Positions 11,521 to 22,386 of a stretch of DNA of 64,000 nt are shown here, one piece after another; the first letter of the stretch is position 1; each line of letters begins with the position of its first letter. Origin of the DNA: Piezodorus guildinii (Eukaryota; Arthropoda; Insecta; Hemiptera; Pentatomidae); assembly GCA_023052935.1 (NCBI GenBank), contig CM041295.1, positions 104,704,711 to 104,768,710 on the forward strand, in the 5' to 3' direction. A program made the position numbers and the translations under genes. Below the pieces are notes generated by a model. The model did not search any database, was not told the origin of the DNA, and saw only the letters and a program-made list of their open reading frames with translations.

Positions 11521-11745
11521 ATAATAGGCTTACCGAACCCGAAGGTTCGATGCCGATATCACTAAACTTCGCCTGCACAGACTCGTCCAATGTTCGCCGG
11601 TCAAGCCCAAGCCCCCGAGATCAGCCTTAACACAATCCTCCCATCGACGCTTCGGCCTACCTTCCGGACGTTTACCTGTCGGTTCAGCGAATACCAACTT
11701 TCTCAGAATCCGTTCCTCACTGAGAGTGGTACTTATAGCATAAGT
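11521..11745 (-). pseudogene. Non-LTR retrotransposon 3' end (RT C-terminal tail)
   Basis: The minus strand encodes 'GKRPEGRPKRRWEDCVKADL' and then 'SLCRRSLVISASNLRVR' and a stop, the conserved C-terminal tail of an endonuclease-RT protein. The 3' end is an AAT/ATT microsatellite directly after the stop. The same ending occurs on the plus strand at about 45780-45890, so both belong to one family. Everything upstream of the tail is missing: a 5'-truncated dead copy. Confidence 0.75.
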
Positions 11746-11799
11746 TATTATTAAAACAGTAGGGAAATCTGAAAGCGAAAACCTCCTTAATGAATACAA

Positions 11800-13355
11800 T
11801 TAAAGTAAAAAAAAAAAAAAAAAATACAAAACAAAACAAAAAAAAAACGAAATATTTTAGTTATATGCGAATATCTAAACTAATAATTATATATTAAAGT
11901 TATATAATATATATTTTTTTAAAATTACTTTTCAGAAGTAATGCAGTAATACGTGTTTAGTACGTTTATGTGTGTATCGTTTTAGAGCTTTCTTGTCTGA
12001 TATTATTTGATATTATATAAATATATATTGTAAATATTTGTTGTTGTTTTAATTTTAAGGCCAAAAAACTGCTTATCTTAACGATTTACCCAAATTAAAA
12101 TAGCAGAAAAAAATTAGGAAATGAAAACTACGAACAAAATCCTAAAAAAAAATAAATAATACAATAACATTGACAAATAATACAAAATAAATGTTTTTAT
12201 CGAAACAATATAGATCTAATACCCAGTTTCATTTTATTTATATTTAAATAAGCTTATAGTGATATCTTATAATTCTATAATATTTTTTAGTAATATTTAA
12301 ATACTGATTTAAAGGAGTGCGTTGCGCCCACCAGGTTTTGTTGTAACTCGAGGAGTACATTAGAATGATAAAAGTAATAAGAATCTTATAGAACATCTTA
12401 GGTAGCTATATTTAAATTTCCTCGGATCGTTTCTTTTTCTTTTTAATGATTATTACTGACTTTCTTTTATTTATACTGCCAACAGAAACGTTTATTTCAT
12501 ATTATTGTACTATATGTTCAATGCTGCATTATTTTATTAAGCCTATACTAATATTATATTTTATTAACATTATCTTAATAATAATATTATTTAAAAACGG
12601 GCAGATTACAATAATTATAGGGGTAGAAAACATATGCTCGTTTTAATTATTCCAAAAAAAAAAAAAAAAAAAAAAAAATAGTATAAAACTTAATTATCAG
12701 CGTTTCGGAGTTTTCCTTCCATCTTAAAATCTTTTTTACTTTCATTAATATTTTGTAGCAATTTAATCAATTTTTCACTAATACTTGTATTTATCCTCTT
12801 TACATGGTTATCGCCATTTTCCACTAACAAATTTAAGATAATGTATTTCTTTTCTACGTATGAATATAATAATTATAGGGTTAGAAAATATAGACTTATT
12901 TAAATTCTTTCAATAATATTTATTAAAAAACTTAATGATCAACTTTTCGAAGTCATTCCCCCGTCTCCATAATATCCTTTACTTTCTTCAAGAAATATGT
13001 ATTTTACGGTTATTTATATTTAATTGTTCACTAAAACTATAATTGTTTCCGCCATTTTCATATACCAATTCCTGATATTATATTTTTACCAGATAAACAG
13101 GACAAATAAAAAGTTTTAGTGAAATTGAATAAATTACTGTATCACCACCAAATAAGGAGAAAAGAGAAAAGTATTTTTTTTATTTTATTTATATTTTTCC
13201 GAACAAAAGAAGAAGAATATAGATGCAAATACCGTTTGATAGATAAAAAAATATAGAAAATATTTTACCTTACATAGTGTAGAGTGTAGTATAAAGTAAT
13301 AGAGTTTGAAAACAGCCGAATAAAAGAAAATTATCATTGTGGATAATCACTTCTA
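11800..13355. other. AT-rich non-coding DNA with A runs
   Basis: A runs lie near 11808-11823 and 12653-12679. A short 'gcgttgcgcccaccaggttt' at about 12319-12341 is the inverted start of repeat A (minus orientation). No coding sequence was seen. Confidence 0.5.
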
Positions 13356-13358
13356 TCG

Positions 13359-13369
13359 TTAGATTATTT
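13359..13369. repeat. Target-site duplication, left copy
   Basis: TTAGATTATTT lies next to the A tail (T run on the plus strand) of the Jockey element and is repeated exactly at 18477-18487. Because the tail is a homopolymer, the last T bases could belong to either part. Confidence 0.7.
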
Positions 13370-13682
13370 TTTTTTTTTTTTTTTTTATTATTTATTGGAA
13401 TTTACAACTGTATACAGGAATACAACTAGTAAATTAGATGAAATATATAAAGGCACGAAACACATGTAGAGAAGCTTCCCAATGGAAGCACTCTAAAAAT
13501 GATTTAAACTAGAAGGTCTCGGGGCCATCTCCTTTTCAGACGCCTCGGAGGATTGTCAGGAATCGAAGAGGAAGAAAGGTTTGAAACTAGAGGATTAGGG
13601 TGGGAATGGAGTTTGCCATGAAACGAATGGTATCTAGATCGGGCCAAATCAGCAACATACGGAACATTAAGATCTTTATGGA

Positions 13683-16199
13683 TTAGTGTATTCGTGAAAA
13701 GTAAGGAGCATTGAGGATTTTACGAAGGATTTTGGATTGTAGGGATTGGATACGGGAAGAATTCGATGGTTTAGTAGAGCCCCAAAGCTCTACTCCGTAA
13801 GTCCATATTGGCCTTATGATAGTCATGTAGATGAGTCTTTTGTAGTTAAGTGGAAGATTAGAACGTTTGTCTAGTAAGTGTTGAAGTAGTCGAAAACGTC
13901 GAGCAGTTTCTTGTCGTTTAAGTCTTGTATGAGGGTTCCAAGTGAGACGTTTGTCAAGGTGCAGTCCTAGATATCGGATCTGTTCAACCGGGACAAGAGG
14001 AGTATTATTGAAGGAAACAGTAGGGCAGGATGTCATAGGTTTACGACGAAGGGTAAAGGTAATTTGGTTGGATTTGTTGGCATTTATTTTAATTCTCCAG
14101 TTCTGACACCACACTTCAAGGTCTCTGATGTGGGATTGGAGAGTTTGAGAGGCAATAGTTGGATCAGTATTGACTGATAACACACAAGTGTCATCAGCGT
14201 AGGTAGAAAGGAAAGTGTTAGGATGGGATGGGATATCAGCTGTATAAACTGTGAAAAGAATAGGTCCCAGGATACTGCCTTGAGGAACACCAGCAAACTG
14301 ATTAAAAATGGATGAATAGGAATTATTATGATTTACTTTGAAGGATCTGTCGGTGAGGTAGGACTTGATGATAAGGAAATATGTAGGGGGAAGGAAATTG
14401 CGGAGTTTGTAAAGCAATCCCGGGTGCCAAACTCGGTCAAAGGCTTGCTCTACGTCGAGGAATGCTCCCGTGCAGTACAACCCGCGCTCTAATGCAGACG
14501 AGACAACGTCCACCACACGATGACATTGCTGGATAGTGGAGTGGGACGTTCTGAATCCAAACTGGTGATCAGGAATTATGGAATTAGTATCTAGGATGGG
14601 ATATAGGCGTTTCAGTATAAGTTTTTCCAAGATTTTACCCATGATAGGTAAAAGTGAGATGGTACGGTAAGAAGATGGATTTTCAGGCGGTTTCTTAGGT
14701 TTGGGTATCATTTTGACAATGGATAATTTCCAGGAAGCAGGAAAGTATGTGGAACGGAGTACGGAATTATATATGTAAGTAAGATATAGGATAGCTTTTC
14801 GAGGAAGGAGTTTTAAAATATGGGAAGTTAAAAGATCATGTCCAGGAGCTTTGCGGGATGGTAAACTCTGGATGATGTTAGATATTTCAGTAGGGTGGAA
14901 CGCTTTAGGAGGAAGAACCATTTGGAGTGGGATATCTAGTTCTGCTTCTATAAACTTAATGTGACCGGGATTATGAATATCTGGATGTGGATTAAAGGTT
15001 TTAAAAAGGTGCTGACCGAATATCTGGGCCTTTTCTTCATCAGATCTTGTCCAGATATGGGATTCAGTTAGGAGTGGATGATTACATTCTTTGTACTTCA
15101 GTAACTTTTTTGTGGTCATCCATAACGATCTGTCTGTAATAGTTAGTTTTTCAGTAAAGTTGAGTAAGTTTTGAATTTTAACTTTTCTGATTTCTGATTT
15201 TAGTCTGTTAGTAAGTTTGTTATAATAAGTTTTGTCTGAAGGGTATCTAGTCCTATGCCACTTCGATCTTGCTCTGCGTTTTTCCCTTAATAAGATTCGA
15301 ATGTGCTGTGGCAGGATAGTCTCCAGTGAGTTAGTAGTGTTAATGGTTGTAGTGTTGTCAAGTATACTACTGCTGATTGAGTCAGTCAGTTTTTCAACAG
15401 CTTTATCAATATCATGTTTAGTCTTTAGTGGTATTTTTAAGTCAAGTTTGTTTTCCAAGTCATATCTGAATCCGTCCCAGTCTACTCGTCCTGTAATCAG
15501 AGTGGGAATGGTGGGCTTAGGAACAAGGCTTGAATGCATAGAAAGCAGAACCGGACTATGATCGGATGACAGGTCATTCAGGGATTTGATTGTGGATTGG
15601 GAAGAAGATATCTGAGAGGAAACAAATATGTCTAGGATATCAGGACGTTTTTTGAGGGATGTGGGCCAGTATGTCGGGTTCATTGGTGAAAGGATTGTAT
15701 AACAATGAGTGGTGGAGACTCGAGAAAGGAGATTGCCACGGGAGTTGAATGTTCGGCAACCCCATCGCTGATGTTTCGCATTGTAGTCTCCTCCAGCAAT
15801 AAAGCGCGGTCCTAGGGATCTGAACAGGGTTTCAAGTTGACTATAGGAGAGGGAGTTACCAGGAGGGCAGTATACAGCTAAAATTGTAAGATGGAAAGGA
15901 CGAGTTGAAATGGATACTGAGGTTGATTGTATGGCGTCAGAAGGAGTAGAAGGAATAAAGGAATGAGGTAAGGATTTATGAATGAGGATACATGACCCGG
16001 CATGGGAAGTATTGTCTGGGTGGTCTGATCTATAAGTGATGTAGTCACGTATGTAAAAATGTGATCGTCGTGTGAAGTGTGTTTCTGTCAATAGTGCTAT
16101 ATCTATGTGTTTGTCGTGTAGAAATACGTCCAGTTCGTCACGATGGTTATGCAGGCCATTAGCATTCCACAAGAGGATAGTTAGGGGCTTTACGCTCAT
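13683..16199 (-). CDS. Jockey ORF2: AP endonuclease-reverse transcriptase (838 aa, C-terminus frameshifted)
   Basis: This enzyme nicks target DNA and copies the element RNA there. Residues 8-220 form an apurinic-type endonuclease: WNANG at 11, the glutamate in LLTETHF at 39, GGDYNAK at 136-142 and SSDHS at 211. Residues about 440-750 form the reverse transcriptase: FLDVEQAFDRVW with catalytic Asp582, GVPQGSILGP at 637-646 and the catalytic YADD at 667-670. After the thumb comes the family tail ('PIWTYGVELWGSTKPSNSSR'). The start ATG overlaps the ORF1 stop as ATGA. Comparison with the copy at 20191-20490 shows that about 60 C-terminal residues continue in another frame to a stop at 13504: one base is missing near 13703. 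Both catalytic domains look complete. Confidence 0.9.
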   Translation of the reverse strand: MSVKPLTILLWNANGLHNHRDELDVFLHDKHIDIALLTETHFTRRSHFYIRDYITYRSDHPDNTSHAGSCILIHKSLPHSFIPSTPSDAIQSTSVSISTRPFHLTILAVYCPPGNSLSYSQLETLFRSLGPRFIAGGDYNAKHQRWGCRTFNSRGNLLSRVSTTHCYTILSPMNPTYWPTSLKKRPDILDIFVSSQISSSQSTIKSLNDLSSDHSPVLLSMHSSLVPKPTIPTLITGRVDWDGFRYDLENKLDLKIPLKTKHDIDKAVEKLTDSISSSILDNTTTINTTNSLETILPQHIRILLREKRRARSKWHRTRYPSDKTYYNKLTNRLKSEIRKVKIQNLLNFTEKLTITDRSLWMTTKKLLKYKECNHPLLTESHIWTRSDEEKAQIFGQHLFKTFNPHPDIHNPGHIKFIEAELDIPLQMVLPPKAFHPTEISNIIQSLPSRKAPGHDLLTSHILKLLPRKAILYLTYIYNSVLRSTYFPASWKLSIVKMIPKPKKPPENPSSYRTISLLPIMGKILEKLILKRLYPILDTNSIIPDHQFGFRTSHSTIQQCHRVVDVVSSALERGLYCTGAFLDVEQAFDRVWHPGLLYKLRNFLPPTYFLIIKSYLTDRSFKVNHNNSYSSIFNQFAGVPQGSILGPILFTVYTADIPSHPNTFLSTYADDTCVLSVNTDPTIASQTLQSHIRDLEVWCQNWRIKINANKSNQITFTLRRKPMTSCPTVSFNNTPLVPVEQIRYLGLHLDKRLTWNPHTRLKRQETARRFRLLQHLLDKRSNLPLNYKRLIYMTIIRPIWTYGVELWGSTKPSNSSRIQSLQSKILRKILNAPYFSRIH

Positions 16200-17852
16200 A
16201 GTGGGAGATTGAATGGGATTTGGGAAAGGACTCTAGTTAGAAGATTGATAAGCGGTTGGATGGTATCTCTAAGATCTGAGAGAAAGGAATTTAGAATGGA
16301 GTAAATGTTGGATAGATCTGGGTTGGAAAACGGATGTGGATAAGCGTCGTGGGAAGGATAACTTATTTGATCAGGAGTGTTGGCTGAGTGCTGAGCCCGC
16401 CGTGGGGTACGAGGGTGTTCAGTCCTCTGGGTCACTGGAGGTTGAGGCTTTGGTTGACTAGGAGGAAGAGAAGGTAGTTCTGGAATTTTGTTAGGGTGCT
16501 CTGGGGGTAGTTTGACACGTAAGGGCAGATTATGGGGAAGAATCGGTTGACGGGAAGCTTGTGGTTTAGGGTGGGAGGCTGGAGGCCTGATTTGGGAGTT
16601 TGGAGGCGCCTGAATAGTAGTCTGTTTCTTCTTTATGGTGGTGACGTCGGGGAAAGTTTTTCTGGTTTCAGCAGTAGAATCACTAACTGTAGATGTGGTA
16701 GGCTGCTGTTGAGCGAAGGTAGTTGCAGGCTTCTGAAGTTGAGGGAAGGCAGACAAATTGTTCAACTCTGGTCCCTGGGTGCGTGTCTCTTGGTCATCTC
16801 TTTTTACATTAATGTAGTGAGATCTTTGTCGAAGATGGGTTTTGTAGACTGTACAACCCCGGTAGCTGGCTGGGTGACCTTCACCGCAAAGAGCACACTG
16901 AGCTGGCTCATCTCGAGCTTTCTGGCACGTTTCAGAGGCATGTGGGCCGGCACACTTGACACACCTAGGTGGGTGATAACAGTAGGACTTCGTGTGTCCT
17001 AAGGTTTGGCATTTGGTACACTGAACAATTGTCGTCTTTACCCTAGGCTCTTCGAATCGTACAGATGAGTAGACCAGTCTTCTCACCTGAAATATTTCTG
17101 GATTGTTTCTGGCTGGTTCGAGGTCTACGAAGAATAGTGGCAAGGGGTATTTTTGTGTATGGTGTGTCACTGAAGAAATGTTCCTTACGTGGTGTCCAAT
17201 TTCTTCCAGGCCTTCTTTAATGGCTTCAGTTGGGGTGGATGAATGGAGTCCGCGTAAAACCACGCGATATGATTTTTCTTGTTTGAGTTGATAACAATGA
17301 AAGTCGTAGTTTTTTGAGCTCAAATAACTCACGAGTTTCTTGTAATTTTCTTTCGTGTATGTGTTTATTTTTATGTCGTTTGATCGGGAGAAACATTGGA
17401 AGTTTGGTTGTCCGATTAGATTGGCGATTTCTTTACCGAACGACAAAAAATTACTAATATTTGTTACAAATATTGGAGGTGGCTCGGGATCGGAAAATCC
17501 TTGAGGTCCCGGAACTGTATTTGCAGTGTTGACTGTAGCGGCATGGCTAACGATAGATGAAGGAGGTACATTAGTAGGAGACGGAGCGGCCGAAGTAGAT
17601 GGCGCTGTTGGTTCATGTTGGTTGGCTGCAGTGGTGCTGCGAGTTTTTGGTGGTGATTGTAATGTATTTGGCTGTTGCTTGGACTTGGCCGATTTATTTT
17701 TTTTTTTTGTTAGGAGAATTTCCTCCGGACCCAGTATTGTTCCTGTGGCGTTTTTGGCGTCGCGTTAAATACTTCGAGTCTGATTCGCTTATTTCAGAGA
17801 AAGGCGTCTCTTCCCCTGATTCATCGCATGACAGTGTTCTATCGAGATCCAT
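16196..17852 (-). CDS. Jockey ORF1: gag-like RNA-binding protein with three zinc knuckles (frameshift near N-terminus)
   Basis: The protein coats element RNA. The intact part (416 codons from 17446) carries a PRE_C2HC-type region (about 45-135, 'KSYRVVLRGLHSSTPTEAIK') followed by three knuckles: C143-C146-H151-C156, C162-C165-H169-C174 and C184-C187-H191-C198. A Pro/Gln/Thr-rich linker and a hydrophobic C-terminus follow. The Met at 17446 is unlikely to be the real start, because the frame stays open upstream with family-like 'PPPIFVTNISNF'. The likely start is the ATG at 17850-17852 (MDLDRTLSCDESGEE), whose frame hits a stop just after a 12-base A run (17697-17708). With a run one base shorter the two frames would be continuous. 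This may be a mutation, a sequencing error or slippage. Confidence 0.85.
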
Positions 17853-18476
17853 AACTCAATAGAATAAGAAAAAAAAATGAAAAATAAAATAAACATATAA
17901 AGAGATCTATTTGAATATAGTGACCTACACTAAAAATAAAATAAAAATAAAATAAATTAAAAAAAAAATACACTTATAGAGACTTATATAAACTAATTAA
18001 TAGAAAATTAACCTAAAAGATCTTAAAACTAAACTATTTACAATATATACATAGACAACATACAATAAACAACCATTTCTAATTTAATAAAAATAAAGTC
18101 TTAGAGAGAAAAAAAAAAGTCTTAGAGAAAAAAAAAAAAAAAAAAAAGTCTTAGAGGAAGAGAACTTAAAGTTTTAAAAAGAATGTCTTGGTTACGAAGT
18201 CAGAAATGACAACACTTCCGACCGAGACCTTGTAAATAAAGAGAAGAGGATTAGCCTAGCCGTTATCTCCAGCTTGGGACGGCCACCAGTTTATAGGTGC
18301 CTATTTAACTATACAGCACTCACCTCTCAATTTGTGTTCATCAAAGTATGTAATAGTGCTACGACTCACGATTTACAAAGTTTGATGGATATTCATGCAG
18401 TATCACACAGATAAAAAGGTAACTAACACAGAGCGATACGTAAATAGAACTGAGCTAGCGGCCATTTTTTCACAAC
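17853..18476 (-). promoter_or_regulatory. Jockey 5' UTR with A-run/GTCTTAGAG repeats
   Basis: This 624-bp leader separates the 5' end, as defined by the target-site duplication, from the ORF1 ATG. Jockey elements usually have an internal promoter at their extreme 5' end, so one is expected near 18400-18476; I cannot point to its motifs. At about 18100-18162 'gtcttagag' recurs three times on the plus strand, separated by A runs of differing length: an unstable short tandem array. Confidence 0.55.
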
Positions 18477-18487
18477 TTAGATTATTT
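18477..18487. repeat. Target-site duplication, right copy
   Basis: TTAGATTATTT is identical to 13359-13369 and sits exactly at the 5' end of the Jockey element. Confidence 0.7.
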
Positions 18488-20040
18488 AAGTTGAAAAAAT
18501 TGTTATGATCGAATTTCAATGTAATTCTTTGAACTTTTTCAACTATAACTTCATTTAAAAGTTATTTCATTCGTTTCCAAAACGGAGCTAAGTTAAAGTC
18601 ACTTATACTTACTTAGTCACTCGCAAACACCCTATTTCTTTTCATAAATAGATAAGTGAAAATAAAATATCAATCATATACATTTTAATTTAACTAAAAC
18701 TTTGGAGCTATATATCATAATTATAATTCACATAACTTTAGATAATTAATCTCTTTACGCACCAGATATGTGGACGTATCTTAAGAAATAATTTTGAAAA
18801 AATAAAAGAAGATATTGAAAAAATCAAAATATATTTTTTTTGGATGAATTAAAACATTTTACACCATGTTTTATACCCCTGCAATTAATATTAGTGTTTA
18901 TTATAAGCTTATATTTTATATTTATAGTCTCATTAAGCCTTTGGTCATATATAGCTCATATGTCATGTTTAGACACGATGCTATACTAAGATGACTTAGA
19001 CCCAGAAAAAAGATTTTTTTCCTTTCTTTATCTTTATCGGTAAGAGACAAATATTACTTAATGTTTTTTTCTTTACTATTTTGTAATTGTTAATTAATAG
19101 AATTAAAAAAACAAAAACAATGCGGCAAAAACTATAACTTTTAATCAAAGTAAAACCTGCATCATATTATTGAGAGTATTAAATTTTACCCTGATGCTAC
19201 ATCAAATGAGTTTAATCAAAATTGTTAGTACCGTTAAGTATTAGTTCCGTGAGTTCTCGAGTTTCGCATTGCTGAGTAGAAATCTTTTAGAAATCGGAGG
19301 ATTAAAAGATTAGAATATTGTGGGAGTTGATGGGATAATGTGAGAGCGCTACGGTGGCTTCCCATTTAATTCCGATTGCTGGATTGTGTCTTGGCCCTCT
19401 TGACTTGCAATGAGCCGGCTGTAAACTGCAACTTTGTCTCCTCATCCCAAGAGGAGGGATCGCCAAATATTTTTTTCTGTGTTTTACATTACTTTTTTCA
19501 TTTTTTATCTCTAAAAATTTAACAAAAAGTTGTCGACAATTTAGTTTTTAAAAAATTATCTTTTTTTACTATATTTTTTCATATATTAAAATTGATTAAT
19601 TTCATCTCTTGGGATAAAATCGATATAGTCTAATATGTTTTTTTACTCGTGGAATCACACCGTACTATCGATTTAAAGACTGCCCTTGAAGGATTTTTCT
19701 ATTTTTGCACAAAGTCGCGGGTTCGAACCCGGCAGTTGGTCCTATCATATTTCATTGAATTTAGCAACCAAAATCATATATTTTTTTACATCCCTTTTGA
19801 AGGACTAATAACTTAGGATTTCTTACTCATTTCCGAAAATTCTACAGTCATCGGCTGGATATGAAAATGGTATAATAGAAATCCTTAACCTTTAACTAAA
19901 CCTTTTAAGGTTCACCGGGGGTGAAACGTGGCTACCATAGCTGCTATACGTATCCCATGTTTCCAGAAGGTATGCCGAGTTGAATTGGCTCTATCCCTCT
20001 TTCCGTCGGCAGTACTTCCTAGGTGTCTGTCTCCTCCGAA
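18488..20040. other. Non-coding DNA with small repeat fragments
   Basis: A repeat A internal fragment (+) lies at about 19130-19240 ('aaaacctgcatcatattatt', 'gtttaatcaaaattgttag'). A GC-richer patch at 19330-19450 is unidentified. A palindromic B-box-like motif 'cgggttcgaacccg' at about 19722-19735 may come from a tRNA-derived SINE. No gene was seen. Confidence 0.45.
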
Positions 20041-20047
20041 TTTTTGA

Positions 20048-20490
20048 TTTTTTTTTTTTTACATATTTTATTGAAATTTACAACTGTACTAAAAAAAATA
20101 CAACAAGTAAATATGATATAAGAAAAATGACATGAAAAAGACTTGTAGAAGAACTACCCTAGAAGAAATGGTAGCACTCCTGTAACGTTTCTAAACTAGA
20201 AGGCCTCGGGGCCATCTCCTTTTCAGACGCCTCGAAGGATTGACGGGAATTGAAGAGGAAGAAAGGATTGAAACTAGAGGATTAGGGTGGGAATGGAGTT
20301 TCTCATGAAAGGAATGGTATCTAGATAGGGCCGAATCAGCAACATACGGAATATTGAGGTCTTTGTGGATCAGTTTATTAGTTACAAAATTAGGAGTATT
20401 GAGGATTTTACGAAGGATTTTGGATTGTAGGGATTGGATACGGGAAGAATATGATGGTTTAGTAGAGCCACAAAGCTCTACTCCGTAATT
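20048..20490 (-). pseudogene. Jockey-family 3' fragment (ORF2 C-terminus, 3' UTR, A tail)
   Basis: Minus strand 20490-20191 encodes 'YSSRIQSLQSKILRKILNTP', then 'NKLIHKDLNIPYVADSALSR' and ends 'RWPRGLLV'. This is the complete C-terminus that is frameshifted in the 13.4-kb copy. The 3' UTR and an A tail (T run 20048-20060) follow. It is 5'-truncated. Its value is that it shows what the intact C-terminus looks like. Confidence 0.85.
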
Positions 20491-20499
20491 TCCGATTTG

Positions 20500-20730
20500 T
20501 AAGCACAAAAAAACCTTATATTCTTGAGAAGTTTACCACTTGTTCCTCTGTCCATTCAGTAAACACTAGATCCCACTTCTCTCACAGATCTGTCTCCTTC
20601 AAAAAATCCTTTGTTATTCGTGCTACCCTATGTTGGAATCGGTTTCCTGTATCCATTCGTAAAGCCTTATCTTTATCCACTTTCAAACACCAACTATTTC
20701 TCTATATATGTGCAGTACTCAGTATTTTTT
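20500..20730 (+). pseudogene. Non-LTR RT C-terminal remnant
   Basis: The plus-strand reading contains 'NTRSHFSHRSVSFKKSFVIR' and 'LCWNRFPVSIRKALSLSTFK', the 'R..F..R..LWN.LP..I....SLS.FK..L' pattern that ends many non-LTR reverse-transcriptase proteins. The rest of the element is not recognisable. Confidence 0.55.
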
Positions 20731-20929
20731 ATTTTTATTTTTTTATGAGTATTAGCCCAATGCGCGTACCTCTAGTTGGGAATCTCTGTTTTAGTGGATA
20801 GCACTGTATAGACAGGCTTCAGCATCAAATCTATTGTCTCGCCTGTAAATCCTTCATTCATCCTTTAAAAATAAAATATTATGTAACGGAAACCTGAGTG
20901 GTACTCCTCTTTATATTTGTTGCCGTTCC

Positions 20930-21175
20930 CACGGCCATCGGAGATGCACTGATGCAGACTGAGGCTCTTCAACAAACGGATGTGAGCGAAATGGGCAGCT
21001 GATGAGGCTAGCTTTTAGAACAAAGACCCCAAATCCGAGGCTAATGAAGGATCCCTTTGGGGCGGTGTAGCTCCTGCAACAGCACCTCTCTCATTATCGC
21101 CATAGCTCGCCCCTAAACACCCCCCAACGCTACTCCCGCCGATAAATGATTACGGTAGGCCACTGCTTCCTAGTT
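20930..21175. other. GC-richer island, unidentified
   Basis: A moderately GC-rich patch ('cggccatcggagatgcac', 'ggggcggtgtagctcctgc') without an open frame or tRNA boxes. Confidence 0.35.
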
Positions 21176-21281
21176 CAATTTGTGTTCATTACCTTATGAT
21201 TCGGAATTGCTGTCTACTAGTAGATAAATATGTTATGTGATTCAGTATTATTTCTTGTAATGAACCATTGTAATCAGAAAA

Positions 21282-21282
21282 G

Positions 21283-21330
<48 letters not shown>
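21282..21330. repeat. A run followed by (TA)n microsatellite
   Basis: An A-rich run passes into alternating TA and then T8. A further long T run lies at about 21399-21423. Confidence 0.8.
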
Positions 21331-21331
<1 letters not shown>

Positions 21332-21392
21332 TCTTATTTGCTTATTTTTTTTATTATAATTAAATTTGAAATCATTCGGGTCTTAGGTCTTA

Positions 21393-21423
<31 letters not shown>

Positions 21424-21738
21424 GAGAAGTAGGAATAAGTTTATGAATGCTCTTAGTGCTGTATTTAATGTATGGTGGAATTTTGATGTCTACACTTTTA
21501 GAAGAAACACTGTCTGCGGTTCCAAATGAGCTAACTTCTTTATCAACGTTTTTGCTCGGTTAGCTATATAATTTCATGTTTCAAAATGGAAGGCCAAAAA
21601 ATTAAACAATGACAAATAAAATGAAAAGCCGATTTACATATATACATTCGACGATCATAATATATACCCTAAAATACTTATACATCAATCTATATCATCG
21701 ACCTTTTTATATTATAATTTTATTTGAAATTATACGCA

Positions 21739-21742
21739 TATA

Positions 21743-21834
<92 letters not shown>

Positions 21835-21837
21835 TAT
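21739..21837. repeat. (TA)n microsatellite
   Basis: Nearly pure TA dinucleotides for about 100 bp. A T run of about 34 bases follows at 21908-21941. Confidence 0.9.
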
Positions 21838-21904
21838 TAATAAATAGAAGAATATGAAACATGTTTTATGCTACTAACCCGTGTATTACTAGAGATGTAG
21901 AAAA

Positions 21905-21945
<41 letters not shown>

Positions 21946-22019
21946 GATGAACACAAAGAAAAAAACCCTATACCTCAGGAATGAGTACGCTAACTTAAAA
22001 CTTAAAAATCCTACAGCGT

Positions 22020-22386
22020 ATTACAGGCCATTAAATTTCACATCGATATAGCTAGTTTAATAAAAATTGTTAGAGCCGTTATTGAAAAAATCGTAAAAAA
22101 GCGCAAAATGCATGGTATAAAGTAGATCTATCTGTCAGCCGATTTTAAAGAAAAAGTTGCTGCAACATCTCTGGCGTAGTTGTCTTAGATATGAAAATTC
22201 AGATTCGTACGACTTCTCGTTTTGGCGCAAGACTAGCCACACACACTCAGAGATCTTTTTGCGGGACTTGGTTATTTCGACTCAGGGGACCCTAAAACGT
22301 GTATTTCGTTGAGAACTAGAATTTGAAAGTTTTCACGATCTCAATGCTTTCCCTTACTATATATTTCATATATAGGTAAGTGATAG
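22020..22386 (+). repeat. Repeat A, 3' half (A6)
   Basis: This contains 'cattaaatttcacatcgata', 'gaccctaaaacgtgtatttc' and the terminal 'ctatatatttcatatatagg' hairpin ahead of 'taagtgatag'. It shows the palindromic stem preceding the 3' subterminal repeat most clearly. Confidence 0.7.

Larger units (their letters stand above)
13370..18476 (-). mobile_element. Full-length Jockey-clade non-LTR retrotransposon, ~5.1 kb
   Basis: On the minus strand the order is a 5' UTR (18476-17853), ORF1 with zinc knuckles, ORF2 with endonuclease and reverse transcriptase, a ~130-bp 3' UTR and an A tail (T run to 13386). An 11-bp direct repeat (13359-13369 and 18477-18487) flanks it exactly, the mark of target-primed insertion, and supports 18476 as the true 5' end. 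Two frames overlapping at ATGA, a CCHC-bearing ORF1 with PRE_C2HC-type sequence before it, and no RNase H domain after the RT fit the Jockey clade. ORF1 and ORF2 each have one small frameshift, so it is probably not autonomous as written, but it looks young beside the many decayed relatives in this window. Confidence 0.9.

Noticed and set aside
15232..17862. Plus-strand frames opposite the Jockey ORFs
   Set aside because: They are antisense shadows of ORF1 and ORF2; the minus-strand proteins carry all the motifs.
19715..19745. tRNA gene around 'gggttcgaaccc'
   Set aside because: Only a B-box-like palindrome is present. The T-stem does not pair properly and no D arm or anticodon arm can be placed.
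21609..21857. 82-codon frame through the TA microsatellite
   Set aside because: It translates the TA repeat into Ile-Tyr repeats; not a gene.
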